Shown: piece by piece, positions 44,378 to 56,999 of the stretch
How positions within the stretch are numbered: position 1 is the stretch's first letter
Layout of the letters: each line of letters begins with the position of its first letter
NCBI RefSeq assembly: GCF_003473485.1
Contig: NC_053044.1
Location: 30,570,091 to 30,634,090 of the forward strand
Reading direction: 5' to 3'
DNA: 64,000 nt
Source of the DNA: Medicago truncatula
Lineage: Eukaryota; Streptophyta; Magnoliopsida; Fabales; Fabaceae
Position numbers and translations under genes: made by a program
Notes under the pieces: generated by a model
What the model saw: only the letters and a program-made list of their open reading frames with translations
Database searches by the model: none
What the model was told of the DNA's origin: nothing

Positions 44378-46727
44378 TTACACTAAAGGTAAGTGTGATT
44401 GTGAATAAGTTTTTTGTTTATTCTATCTATGTTAGACTCTTTTGCTGTGCAACCAAAAAACTATTTTCTCTTATGGTTTTTTATTTTCTCTCTGTTCTTT
44501 CTCATGTTAGTAAGATTCATTTGTGACAAACAAAGCTCAGAATAAAATTGTGACGAAATAAAGAATCCTTATAAATTGTAGGGTCTCTCTTCCAACCAAC
44601 AAGAGGCAGCTTAGCCAAAGCTGCTATGATGTTGGTCAAGGGCCTATGCAGTTTATGCTTTGGACAAAAAAAAAATACTCCATTTATAAGATAGTCACAT
44701 TTATAAGCTGCAGCATTTGAACTGATGACCAGGTCTCCATTCATTAATTGATTGATTATATAGATAGGTAAGACATTTTAGTCATAAATTTTTCTTAACT
44801 ACATCAATGTTCCCCAACTCATACTTTCACAATACATTCAACACAGCCTCAAGCATTAACAAATTACCTGCCTTGTATGCTTCATTCAACTCACATTCAC
44901 CAACAATTTCACTAACAACAGGCCTCTGAAATGACTTTAGTGAGTACTGACCATTTGCAAATGATTATTCAACCGTAAAGAGCGCATTTGCAAGAGAATA
45001 ATACATAAAGAGCTTGAATCTAAGACAGGTTTTTCCTCAATTCACTACTCTTTGCTACAAGATCAATGACTGGAGAATGAAAGTTTGTAAATCATTCATT
45101 ACAAATATTAGATATTCTCCTTCTTCATAACTTCTGCACCTTGTCACAATCAAGACACTCTTAACACTTTGAAAGATCATTTGACACATAAACCTACTAG
45201 TGCTTTTCAGTACACTACCATATGCTAAATTCTCAGACACCAGATGCAAGAGAATCAAGAAACCCAAGATGAAGACTAATGAAATTTTGAAAATTAACTC
45301 TATTAGCAGTGTATGAAGATGTTTGTTCAGTTTATTTTCAATTTCTACTTCATTTTCAGTTTAAGCAGTGCTTTCATGGTCTTTGATGCAATATCTGGAT
45401 TCTGGATAGTGATATGACTGATATATGCTTCTGATTCCAACAAAAGTATTACATCATTTGTCAAGGATAATTTGACTGAGATACCCCATACTGTGGAGTT
45501 AAGAATATCTAAACAAACAACTCAGTACACTTTTCAGAAATATTATCAGAATCAAGCTAATATTAATTGACATGAATTCTTCCAAATAAACACTCAGAAA
45601 GGTAATTCTCTGCATAGAGAAAAATTCAAGGAAATTTCAAGCACATATTTTAGAGTAGGATTACTAGAAAGAAATGTATTCCAAAATCATGTAGAATAAG
45701 TTCTGGAAAGGCATTTTTCTGAAACGTATTCCAAATTCTCTAAGGGCATTTTTCCAGCAGAGGTCAGTTTCATGAATAATTATGAAGTTTACCTGTGATT
45801 CCAAGCTTTCCTATGTTTGTACTTATCTTCTATTTGATTTAGAGATCTTAAATTTTACTCTAGGAAGTCCCCTTCCTCAAAAATCATCAGCAGTTCCTCT
45901 TTAGAAACAAAGATCTTCCTGCTTATCTATCTAAGAACTCACCATCATCCAAAACTACTTCTCTCTAGAGTGCTGTTTAGAGTACTCAACTCAACAGTTT
46001 AACATCTTGGATCCCAACCATTTTACAATTATAACATTATTATGAATGAACCAAAATAAAGTATAAACACCTATAATTACACTATGTAACTTTTTAACCC
46101 ACACTTTTCCTTCATTATTCCAGCCTAAATCCCAAACTTATCCTGCGAAAACTTATCCTGCCACCATGCCCGACTTTGTCTCATTCTTATATAATGATAC
46201 AAATTTTGAAGAAAAAATTGCAACGACTCTTACACTATCCCAGATCAACATTTGGTACCTTGTGTTGCTAACAAAAGCAATGCCTATAACTTCTCATTGA
46301 TACAACTATGATAAAAGCCTTGTAACTCTATTGACAACACACTAAAAGGTTCACATGATCACAGAAAACAAACGTTCCTAAAAACTACACAGCATTTAGT
46401 TAAGCCAACAGAATATCAAAGTTTGACTTCACAAGAAAACCCCAAATTGAAATTCATAACTTCACATGAAAACAAGAAGCAAATCAAATCCATAACAAAA
46501 ACAGTTAAAGAACACACTCCAGAAGTTTGACTTTGACATATATCAAGATCATAATTTATCATCATTATTTGTATTGCAAATTCAAAATCAACAACAAAAA
46601 CAACAATACTATGAACAACAGCTATGATACAGATTACAACAAATATGCAAATTGACCCAAAAATCACAATATCATAGGAAAATGATATTGATCAATCACC
46701 CAACATGCATTCACCGAGTACACATCA
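44378..46727. other. Gene-poor spacer with one coding-like fragment
   Basis: The minus strand at about 44945-44830 reads SLKSFQRPVVSEIVGE then LNEAYKAGNLLMLEAVLNVL and a stop, preceded by an acceptor-like 'tcatttcag'. It may be an old exon of an unrecognised gene. The remaining frames (45055-45267, 46416-46667) show no domain. No element termini were resolved. Confidence 0.35.
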
Positions 46728-47093
46728 TCAGCTAGATTTCTTTGAAGATGATGATACCATATGCCTCCAAAGATAACGTCCACTAGCCATATCCACAAAA
46801 GTCCAAAACCCAGATTCTATCACAGCACGAACCTAAAAATCAACAAATCACAAATTTAGGGTAAATTAAAAAAAAAAACACATTTTTATTAAAATTGAAG
46901 CAAAAGGGTCAGATGGGTCAACCTTAGAATTTTCATTTGATGAAGCATTTGAAGAATCTGAAATTTTAGGGTTTGTAGGAGCAAGATCTTCATCTTCATC
47001 ATCGATCTTAGGTTGATTTCTGAAATTTCGGAGAACGAAGATTCCGGCGAGTGTTGCGGACAAGAATATGAGAATTAGCCTCAAAGGGCACAT
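46728..47093 (-). CDS. Small membrane-anchored conserved plant protein, function unknown
   Basis: Two exons: 46923-47093 and 46728-46832 joined at AAG|GT...AG|GTT; 91 residues. The N-terminus MCPLRLILIFLSATLAGIFV is a single hydrophobic segment, either an uncleaved anchor or a signal, followed by FRNQPK, an acidic stretch (DDEDEDLAP), a Ser/Asn-rich linker and the exon 2 part VRAVIESGFWTFVDMASGRYLW ending in a Ser/Lys tail. The joined product has the look of a short protein conserved across plants, but I cannot name a function. The ATG at 47093 is used because the longer frame starts at TTG in the leader. The exon 2 frame is supported by clean splice signals and a sensible continuation. Confidence 0.7.
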
Positions 47094-47760
47094 TTTGATT
47101 TTTTTTTTTCTCTCAATCAATCTCTTCTATCAAGAATTTGATTGAGAAATTTGTTTTGATTAACCTAAGCTTAATAAATAATGTTCTTTGAGTGCTTGTA
47201 TTAAAAGACTTCAAGATTAAAAATACTTTCTTCTTTTGATATAGACATTAAAATACATTTTGTGCATGACTAGTGGAGAGTAGATTATGACCAAGAGAAA
47301 AATCCACATGTGGGGTTGGTAGCTTGCTTCCAATCAAATTTTAGTCAATTTTTTGGGGCAGTGTTTGTGGATTATGTTAATGATAATAGTTGGCAAGTTG
47401 ACATTAGGTTTTTCATTTTTTACTCTGCATTAGTTGATAATGATAATAATATGTAGAGACTTTAGAGTTAATCTTCTCAATAAGAAAAGACTTTAGAGTT
47501 AATGAAAGTGACATACATAGTTGGATCTTTAGGGTTGGTTTATTATGCTAGATAAAATAGAGATAAAATATGATAATAGTCGAATAAAATTAAGATATGA
47601 TATAGATATTATAAATATTTATTACATTATATGTTTGATGTTGAAAAAATTATCCTTTCTCTAATAACAAGATTTAAAAAAAAAAAAATGAAATTACAGT
47701 TTTTATTATTTGCTCATTAATTATTGTAAATTGTAGTTGGTTAAAGGTTACACACAAAAA
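47094..47760. other. Upstream region of the 91-residue protein gene, AT-rich spacer
   Basis: Probable promoter and leader; no clear TATA box or element was seen. Confidence 0.35.
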
Positions 47761-47764
47761 ATAG

Positions 47765-48120
47765 GAGATTGTGATGTCCTTCATGTTGAAATGTGTGATA
47801 TGGACACGAGAATGTAAATGACAAATATGGAAGATTTTACTCACCTCATAGTTGAGAGTGACTCAAAATTTCTAATCGATATAATAACAAGGAGTTATAA
47901 GTTTAACGCACACACCCCTATCTCGATTCGCCATATCCACGATCTCGCTATCTTACATGGTAACATTGATTGACTAATTTTAGTTTTAATCAAAATTCCT
48001 ATGATGTGAGAATTTAAGAATCCTTTTAAGGAGCTCCAAAATCTCCTTTTTAATGACATATCTGAAACTTGTAACTTTGTAGCTTGTTGTGTTTTCTTGG
48101 GCACTGCTCTCGTTAATCAA
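47765..48120 (+). mobile_element. LINE RNase H tail fragment
   Basis: The plus strand reads HLIVESDSKFLIDIITRSYKF, HTPISIRHIHDLAILHG, a stop, then after a small gap FKELQNLLFNDISETC, the C-terminal RNase H-like region of plant LINEs. Stops are present and no reverse transcriptase is attached. Confidence 0.65.
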
Positions 48121-49536
48121 CAAAATAAATAAAATATATAATGTATAGAGTACGTGATAAAATATAGTGTGTAGAGTAAATGATAAAATTAATCTTATGG
48201 AATAATTTGAGCCAACCACTCAAACAAGTGATGCACGTCATGTGAAGGTCTTGAACAATAGACTTTGCCAAAAAATTGAAGTTGGTACTTATATATTTTA
48301 CATAAAAATACAAATGAATATAGAAATAAATCAATTTTCTTGCAAATACAAAAATGATGAATTGCACAAAAGATGGATAAAAAAAATTGCACAAATTTAA
48401 CAAGCACAATGTAGTTTGTTACCATTTTTTTTAAGAATAGCTTGCACAAACTTAACACATTTCATTCTCAACGTAGATTCAATATAAGATGAGATATAAT
48501 TAAACTCTTGACGACTAGATAAAAAAACAACGTTATTTGTTATCTTTCTTCAATGTTTTCCACCTATGTATAAACTATTCAATCCAAAGTCAACTTATTG
48601 ACAAGAGGATTTCAATGTTTTTTTTTTATTTATAGTTTGTATTTTGCACCAGATAGCACCACTGTAATGATGTTCATGCTTATCCTACAAACCCACTTCC
48701 CATGAAAATATAATAGTAATAAATTGAACCATTGGAATTGGTTGGCCGGTGAGATTAGGTACCTATGCTGTAAGCATTTTGAAAAGAAGTGGGAAGCATG
48801 CATGCAACCATTCTATTTGACCAAGGGAATAAAAAAAAATGTTGAAGTTAATTAGCATAAATTAATGGACAAAAAGGTAATTAAAATGGCAGTCTACACA
48901 TCAGAGACGTGCCACTTAAAATTGGATATCAAAACAATAAACATGTCATTATTCCTACGTGGTGGTGTCTTCAGGTGTAAAACTTCTACATCAGCAAAAA
49001 ACACATGGCCTGCAAAGTATCAATAAGAGCAAAATTGGATGTTATAGAAAGCAATGAAACATGTCTATTTTTAAACTAGTGACAAAAAAGTCATAAAAAT
49101 TGTGATTGATGAATGTATTGATATATTGAACTACTCTCAAAAGGGAGAGTTCCCATTTACTTGAGTTGAGTACACAATCTGCCACTACCATACACAACAA
49201 GATGTGTACGGTAAACAAAATGGGGATGTATGTCCCGCTAGGCGGCAACAGACTCTATGAGATTGACCTCAGGGTGAAAAAGCTGAAGAAGGGAGATGGT
49301 GTTGGCCGAGGTGTGGACCATGTTGGCTGAGTTAAGAAAAATGGGGGAGGAATGATGAGGGAGTGGTGCAGTGATAGAATGGAATGGAAAAGCGGTGTAA
49401 AGGTGGACACAGCAGCTTGTAATGTGGCACTGGCGGTAAAAATGCACCATTACCTAGCTTGGAACCAAGCTTATACCTGACTTAGATTGAATGGTTAACT
49501 AAGGATTTGGGTGAAGGTATTGGCTGTAGGGACTGT
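48121..49536. other. Gene-free spacer
   Basis: AT-rich except for a more GC-balanced island at 49200-49480 that has no recognisable protein on either strand. The minus frames at 48113-48458 are driven by low complexity. Confidence 0.35.
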
Positions 49537-49544
49537 ATGGATTA

Positions 49545-49806
49545 ATTTATTTGAGTTTAACTGTTGACATCAACAATTGTGAGGCTGTTTCGAAGAGCTT
49601 ATGAAAACAGCTTATGACATGCCCATAAGCTGTTTTCAGCTTATTTCCATGAACTCTGCAGGATAGCTAATGCAAACAGCTTTTAGATTATATGAAAAAA
49701 GTTCGAATTTATTTTATCTTGTTATAGAAATACCTTATACCTAAGCACTTATATGATAACCGCATATGCTAATAAGAACTTAATTAAATTGTTTATCCAA
49801 ACAAGG
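49545..49806 (+). mobile_element. MITE-like repeat, copy 1 (3' of the EngB-like gene)
   Basis: Contains 'aagctgttttcagcttattt', 'ttttatcttgttatagaaat', 'cctaagcacttata' and ends 'ttgtttatccaaacaagg'. It aligns over its full length with the reverse complement of 52948-53205. Superfamily unassigned. Confidence 0.6.
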
Positions 49807-50069
49807 TATTAACCTTAAAAACAAAGTTACTCCAATACCAGAGAAAATTAAACAGCTATGTCAAAGAAAATGGGATCCTACTAAGTTATGTATTACTCGT
49901 ATAGAGTAACTGATTTTACAGTAAGAACGAAGTGTCCTCTTTGTTTGGTAGTTTGGTTTTATCAATAAAATAAACATAAACGTGTTTAATTTATTTATTA
50001 TGCATCCATGTTTCTATGAGCATGAAAACTTCAGCAAAACAAATAGAAGAAAACACCTTATTATATCCT

Positions 50070-53000
50070 TTATTTGACAAATCGAGCTACGCTGGCAAGA
50101 ACAGTTCTCAAGCTTCTGATGCCTGCTCCAGATTTCGAGCTGGCCATCATCTGCAAAGTATCATCAGAAAAAACAAATATTACAACCAACAATTATGTCA
50201 AAAGAGTGGGGCGGAAAACCAAAAGAATCAATCTTACCAGAGGTTGAATTACAGACTTGTTCGGCAAGAGACTCTGTGATTGAGCATGAAGACAGTTGTT
50301 AATATCCAAAAAAGAACGTTAATTTCTAGAGAGAGAAAAAAAGGTACTGATAGGCAATATTCACCTCTTCGATTTGCATGGCACGTCGCGCCACATCAAT
50401 TGGGAAAACGGTATCTGTCTTGGTTAATACTATCTGGTATTTAGTTTTTGATCTGCAAATTGATATCATCCATTAAATAAATTCAGTGATCACGATGTAA
50501 ACCACACTTGTATATGTAACTTGCCCGAGGAAAAAATAAAGTAAAAGGTGCATGCAATGTTTTAAAAACTACATCGAACTGCACGGTTCAATTGGTTGAA
50601 CCATGAACTGACATTGTCTACGGTTCAGTTATTTGAGTGGTTCGACTGCAGTTTTGTCCCGATTCAAACGGTTAAAAGCAGTTGAACCAAGGCTCAAAAT
50701 TCTCACCGGTTTGATGTCCGGTTCTGTTTTTAAAACATTGGATGCATGGCACCGATTTCTCTAGTATGGTTTACCTTTCCATTAAGTCAATCAGTTCAAT
50801 ATCTCTTGGTTTCATGCCCCATTTTGTATCAATCAAAAGGCAGACTTGTTTGAGACCCACTCGTGTTGATACATACTCCTTTACCTATAATTAGTGGTTT
50901 TCCCAAGACAACTAATTAGCACTTATATTATAATATAATAAGTTAATAAAAAGGCAATTCTAATTCCAATCGCTAAATATGTCAATGATAATACACGATG
51001 AAAATGTCAATGGATATAAAACTGGAATTGGATTTGGTGCAGTAACTGCGCCACACTGTTTTCGATCTCAACTGTCTGATCTCAGATTAACGCACGAGAT
51101 CGAAAATTGCGTGTAATTGCGTCTTTTGTTTACTGCAGAAGATCATGGTCCATATAAAACCATATAGAAGAGACACATAATAATCACATCTATGTAATTA
51201 AGTGAAAACTTGAACATTTCAAAGATGTGCAGTGCCCCGACAACAAAACAATATATAGTTTCGATGGAACAACCAACAACCAAGCCTTATCTCATGTTCA
51301 TTGTATGGATCAATTAACATAAAGGGAACAATATGAAGCTTTAAGACCGTAAAACAACAATTAAGATTTTAATTTATTCGTTATTCGCCAGAACCTCTAA
51401 ATCACCTCCTTCTTGTGTAGACAATGAGATAGTTATTTTTGAATGGTGAAGCTTATATTATACCAAGTTTCTAAGGCTTGGCCGGTTTATATAATCATGT
51501 TTTTCTCTTGCGTCAAAGCGGATTGCTTATACTCTAAACCTTTCTGTAATTTCTTTTTTGATTACATAAAAAAAACATCTAAAATGATTTCAATCGTCTT
51601 CAAGACGTCTTCACATGTAAAACTGGAAGCAGTAAACTACCAAACACATTGAATTCTCAAGGAAAACTCAATCAGTTAACAAACAGCACAAAACGGAACC
51701 AATGTGACCAGTGAGAATTTGACATAATTTGCATACTTACAAGGTCCTCCCAAGCTTCTTTCACTTCGTCTTTTGCATACGCAAATCCATATCCCGGCAA
51801 ATCAACTAAGCTAAGCTTTGTTCCCAAGTTGAAGAAGTTTATTGTCTGCAGATAATCCACGATTTGTTGGAAAAGAAATTCATCTATCAACAACATCTCA
51901 TCTTTTGAATACCACATGTTTCAACATTTAAGAACCTAGAATACCTGTGTATGGCCAGGCTTGTCCGATGTCCGTACAACCCCCCATTGTCTAGTAAGTG
52001 CATTAAGAAGAGATGATTTACCGACATTTGACTTTCCTGTTAGCCAGAACACAATCAGCAAATAACAAAAATCTTTTAACTTGTTTCGCTAAGCAACTAC
52101 AACTACTGCTGCTATGATATGATGATGAATTCCAAGAATTAAAACTATACCAGCAAATGCAATCTCCGGAAGATTAGGAGGTGGAAATGATGATGAGACC
52201 TTCGCAGCAGCGAAAAATTCCAATCTGTTTCTGAAAACCTGTCTCAGATTACCGGAACAAAAAATCACAATAGTATTTAAAATGAATAGAAATCATTATT
52301 CTAAATGTACTAATAGTCATTTTGAATGCAATAAACGGCAACATACATTTTCTTCAATGTTCTCTCTGTCGGAACTTTTAGAGAAGGGAATGTTATCTAA
52401 TGGCATAGGAAGTTCTATATTGTAGCCTGCCCTTTTTATATCTATCATGCGCCTCCTGCCCAACAGCTGTGAATAATAATTAGAGCACAAGAAATGAAAA
52501 TACCTTTAAGGAAATGATGCATTAACATAATCAAATATGACGATAAAAAATCTTCATACAAAATTACATTTTTTTCCACAAAGGTTAGTATTGAAGGGCT
52601 GGGCTGTATTGCACGGAATTGGGCGTTCTGAGACATTTCAGGCTCTTTCTCCGCGTCCTTTTTCTTCTCCTTCTCTTCTATACTTCCTGAAATTAACTTA
52701 AGGAATCAAACTCAAGGTAAACAAGTAAGCAGTAGAAAGAAACACACATTGAAGATTAAAAAATAAATAAATAAATTCAATACAGAAAAACAGCCAATGT
52801 GTGAATCAAAAAATAGAAATGTTAACGGAACGACAATCATCAGGTGTTTCGCTCCCAAAGGTGAACTGATCATCTTCCGTGAATTCTTTTATGAAAGTTC
52901 AAATTGAAAATAAATAGAGAACACAAATCAGATGTTAAACATTTGGGTCCTGTTTGGATAAACAGCTTAATTAACCGTTTATAGTATAAGCACTTAACGT

Positions 53001-55153
53001 ATAAGTGCTTATGCATAAGTTTCTTCTATAACAAAAGATAAAATAGTTATTGTATAAGCTATAAGCTGTTTTCATAAACTGTCATGTAGATCATAAGGAA
53101 ATAAGATGAAAACAGCTTATGAGCATATCATGAGTTGTTTCTATGAGCTCTCTCAAACAGTCTCACAAGTGCTTATGACAATAGATAAACTCAAGTAAGC
53201 CAATTCAAATATAACCTTGGTCTCAAACTTCAAAACCTGATTCAGAAAGAAAACAAATCATATTCGTTTCACTGGCAACCATAAATTCCTACACTAAAGT
53301 TTTAAGGTTTGGTACAAAACTACAGATGCAACCCAGTTTAATATACATTAAGCTTAGTTCTTATATTTTTTCAAAAGAGAAATATTAGATGTGCCTATGA
53401 CTGAAAAATCTATGATGTACAGACAAAACTAAAGGTTAAACTGGTTCCAGTGAAATTATATGGTTTCCATTTCTACTGACTAGAAAGGAAAAAGGTGGAG
53501 TATAGGGTTTACGGTTTAGGCAAAAGATGAACAAAACAACCTGAGAAATAGCGTTAATAAGTTATCTTCACCCGTAATTTGTTCATTCATACTACCAATC
53601 TACCATATCTTTTAACCCATTTATAAATTGTGCCTAGCAAGTACTATTTGAACTGAAGTATAAAACAAAAATTCAGATTTTTACAATTATGTGGTTTTGT
53701 CATCTTAAAGAAAATGTAACCCATCATTATCTCCGTACAGATCTAAAGCTTAGCTCACGGCTATGATCATTTGCACGTCTTATACATCATAGAAAAGAGT
53801 ATATGAGTACTAACACCATTGAATTATTTGGAATTAAATCATACATTGATAACTGTCTACAATATAACAAAAAGTAAAACAGTATGATTACAGGACACAT
53901 TTTCCAGTTTCAAAGGAAAATATTTGCATATTAATAATAAGGTAGAATTGACAACATCGTCTAAGAATATACAATAACAGAAAGATAAAATATGTACCAT
54001 CAACAGCAATGGAATCATCTAGTCTCTTGTTTGAGATATCATATGGATCAATCCTCATCACCCTTTTCTTTTTCTTAAAGGGGCGATCATCTAGTCTCTT
54101 AGCATCATCCTCCAACCCTGGTTTTTTCATGTCAGATTCTGAAGGATACACAACTTCTTCTCTAACTTTCTCAGCACTATCATCTTTTCCATCAATTTCT
54201 TTCTTGTCCTTCAAACTTTGATTTGAAAGCTTGTTTTTGGATTTTGCCTTCTTCAATTTACCGAAATCCCAGATTGTACGTTCATCATCGGTTTTCTCTT
54301 CCACAGTCTCATCTTTCACCTTCTTCTCCCCTTTCTTAAACAAAGGTTTCTTCTTCGATATCTTCACACCACTCCATGATTTCTCATTTTCATCCACCCC
54401 TTCCTCATTAGCAAATACTCTCTTCTTCCTCCCAAAAGAATCCAAATTTTTCAACTTTCCCCTCTCATGAAACTTCTCGCTGCTCCTTTCTTCACCTGAT
54501 TCCATTCCTTTAAAGTTTACATTTTTCTTCAACTTCCCTTTATACCCATTTTCCCTATCAAAGACCACATCCTTTTTAAAACGATTCTCATCATTTCTAG
54601 TTCTCGACGAGTCCCTAGAAGTTTTCACCTTTCCTCTCTCATAAAACTTCTCGCCACTTCTTTCTTCACCCGATTCCCTTCCTCTAAAGTTCACCCTTTT
54701 CTTCATCTTCCCCTTAAACCCATTTTCCCTATCAAAAACCGCATCCTCCTTAAAACCATTCTCATCCTTTCTACTTCTCAACTTCCCTCTCTCATAAAAC
54801 TTATCACCGCTCCTCTCTTCACCCGATTCGGTTCCTCCAAAGTTCACATTTTTCTTCAACTTCCCCTTATACCCATTTTCTCTATCACCTCTTTCATAAA
54901 ACTTTCTTCTCTCATAACCACTCTTTTTTTCACCTCTTCTAAACTCCTCATTTTTCTTCAATTCCCCCTTATACCTATTTCCTCTATCATCATTTTCACC
55001 TCTCTCATGAAACTTTCTCCTCTCATAACCACTCTTTTCTTCATTTCCTCTAAACCCTTCATCTGTTACAATTCCAGACGAGTTCCTAGAAATTCTTACA
55101 CCAAATTTAGGCTTTTTTCTAAGCTTATTCCTTAACACTTCCTCAATAGACAT
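50070..55153 (-). CDS. EngB/YihA-type GTPase with long repetitive N-terminal extension
   Basis: Ten exons, in coding order 53998-55153, 52568-52686, 52347-52466, 52151-52238, 51945-52036, 51741-51845, 50775-50884, 50365-50452, 50238-50273, 50070-50150; 664 residues with all phases consistent. The C-terminal half (about 466-664) is an EngB GTPase: P-loop GKSNVGKSS (495-503), G3 DLPGYG (540-545), G4 TKTD (607-610), G5-like ASSKSG (641-646). EngB proteins act in ribosome assembly in bacteria and organelles. Exon 1 adds about 385 Lys/Glu/Arg-rich residues with five KF(Y/H)ERG motifs (47, 84, 118, 169, 227) and [15 protein letters not shown]-type repeats. No clear transit peptide was seen, so the compartment is uncertain; the basic extension would suit nucleus or nucleolus. 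It resembles the plant EngB paralogue with an N-terminal extension rather than the short plastid one. Confidence 0.88.
52948..53205 (-). mobile_element. MITE-like repeat, copy 2 (in intron 1 of the EngB-like gene)
   Basis: Reverse complement of the copy at 49545-49806. Begins 'cctgtttggataaacagctt' and continues with 'cataagtttcttctataaca' and 'gatgaaaacagcttatgagc'. Lies wholly in the intron at 52687-53997. Confidence 0.6.
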
Positions 55154-55542
55154 TATGCTTCAATATTAAACTCTCTTAATGCTTTCAAAAACAATAACAA
55201 AACATTCACAGAAACAAGAACACACCCACTTTGATTTTTGTATGAAAATGAAACAAACAACGAAATAACAGGGTTATAACTAAGTGAAGAAAAAAGGGTT
55301 ACATGGCACCGTAAGAGTAGTTTTGGATTGAGATTGTTGCATCAGTGTCGTGGAGGCAGTGTTACTGAAACATGGGAGAAAGAAAAAAACAAAGGTACAA
55401 AGGAAAAAACATGGTTGATTTTTTTTTTTTGGTCGAAATTTAGGTTGATTTTCACGGGCTTGGTATCCACCAATATGGGCTTTGGGCTATGTCTTCTGAA
55501 AATTGCTGTTCAAACATAGTATAGGCTAAAAAACACCAGTAA
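55154..55542. other. Upstream region of the EngB-like gene
   Basis: Probable leader and promoter. No convincing TATA box and no other gene were seen. Confidence 0.35.
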
Positions 55543-56432
55543 AATGCCAAAATACTCCGTCGGCAGTTAACTGCCACGGAAGTTAACCGACGGTAGTTAA
55601 CTACCGCACAACTACGGCAGTCAACTACCGCAGAATTTCGGCAATTAACGTCACGGAGCTTCAAACCTGAAATTGTCATTATTAATATTTATAGATTTTG
55701 ATTGTTTCAATCATTATTTTATGTTTCAAACAATTGCAGTATTATACTTATGTATATATACCTTAATAAGAATAACATTTAAATCTTGACAAAAAAATAA
55801 ATAAAGATCATTTAATTCCTCTAAAAATATATTTCAATGAGTGTAAAAATTAAGCATTTGAATATTGTTTTGCACATTACTTAAATAAAAATATTTGTGC
55901 ACATGTGTGATATAGCTTATAATATACAGAAAAAACCGTAAGATATTGTATGTTGTTATATTTTCTACATTAAAATAATTGTGCATTGAAGACATTAAAA
56001 CAATAAAAAGTATTAACTTTTTATTAATTTTTTGAAACCTAGAAATTATTTTGTTAATTTTTAAAAACTTACAGAAGTTGATTTTAAATAGAATTAGAAT
56101 AAATGAAACTCAGAAAATGTTTTTGTTGTTTGGATGAACAAATGAATTGAAGTTGTAGTGGGATAAATGGGTGTTGTTGTTGTTACAGGGAAAGAAGAAA
56201 AAGGATTGCGTAACGTGTGTGTTTTGAGAGGTTGGAGATGATGAGGATATAAAGGTTGGAAATGAAGATGAAAAAAGTCAGGAGATGATGAAAAATATCA
56301 GGTTTGAAGCTCCGCGACAGTTAACTGTTGAAGTTCCGTGGTAGTTAACTGCCGAAGTTCCGCGAGAGTTAACTGTCGCCGGTTAATTTCCGCAGCTGTT
56401 AACTGTCATTGGGGTATTTTGGTATTTTGTGT
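55543..56432. mobile_element. DNA element with about 130-base inverted ends made of GTTAACTGCC-type iterations
   Basis: The left arm (55543-55670) runs from 'gccaaaatactccgtcggca' to 'cggagcttcaaacctga'. The right arm (56298-56432) reversed runs from 'taccaaaataccccaatgac' to the same 'cggagcttcaaacctga'. Both arms repeat 'cagttaactgccg' several times, so each also folds locally. The interior has no coding frame. Target duplication was not resolved, so the superfamily is open. Confidence 0.65.
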
Positions 56433-56542
56433 ATGAGAAAAAATGAAAGTGAGAAGAGTGGCTTCCTTGTTCCTCAGGTACCCCGAACTAAACATTTTAC
56501 TATATATCAATTCCAACGACAATTAATTACTAGATAAATTGA

Positions 56543-56668
56543 ACCCACTTAGGTTGGGTTGGTGGTATTGATTTAGGACCTGCGAGTGTGCTCTTCTTGA
56601 AGGTCATATGCTCGATTCTTCCTGTTGCTAATTTGTGTGGACTAATTTACCTTCTTAAAAAAAAAAAA
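56543..56668 (+). mobile_element. tRNA-derived SINE with A-tail
   Basis: An A-box-like 'taggttgggttggtggta', a B-box-like 'tgctcgattctt' about 60 bases on, then 'ggactaatttaccttctt' and an A run. Its 3' part matches the SINE at 12157-12263, giving a family with two members in the window. Confidence 0.55.
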
Positions 56669-56766
56669 TACTGGACAAGTCGGTTCATTCAAAAATTGAA
56701 TCTCCTTCTAGTCCAATTGAGCCTCAAAATAGCTTGAGCAAAAAATCAAGATAAAAACCATTGGTT

Positions 56767-56769
<3 letters not shown>

Positions 56770-56815
<46 letters not shown>
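56770..56815. repeat. (TA)n microsatellite
   Basis: About 23 uninterrupted TA units. Confidence 0.95.
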
Positions 56816-56817
<2 letters not shown>

Positions 56818-56999
56818 TTCACCATATTGTAGGAGATTAACCTTTTATAAGTACAATGGTGTTATTTATTTATTTTCTTTGTGGTGTAGTGATGTTGCCT
56901 AATCATGGTTTTCATTAAATGTCATCAAATCATCAAATATGTTCTCTAGTGATTGGTGAACAATTTGCTTATCTTTGATAAAAAATAAAAATAAAAAAT

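Noticed and set aside
49200-49480. GC-balanced island as a possible organelle DNA insertion or gene
   Set aside because: No recognisable organelle gene or protein on either strand; left as unexplained spacer.
54009-54470. Two plus-strand frames opposite exon 1 of the EngB-like gene
   Set aside because: They are the antisense of the Lys/Glu-rich repeats (Phe/Ser/Leu-rich), a composition effect.
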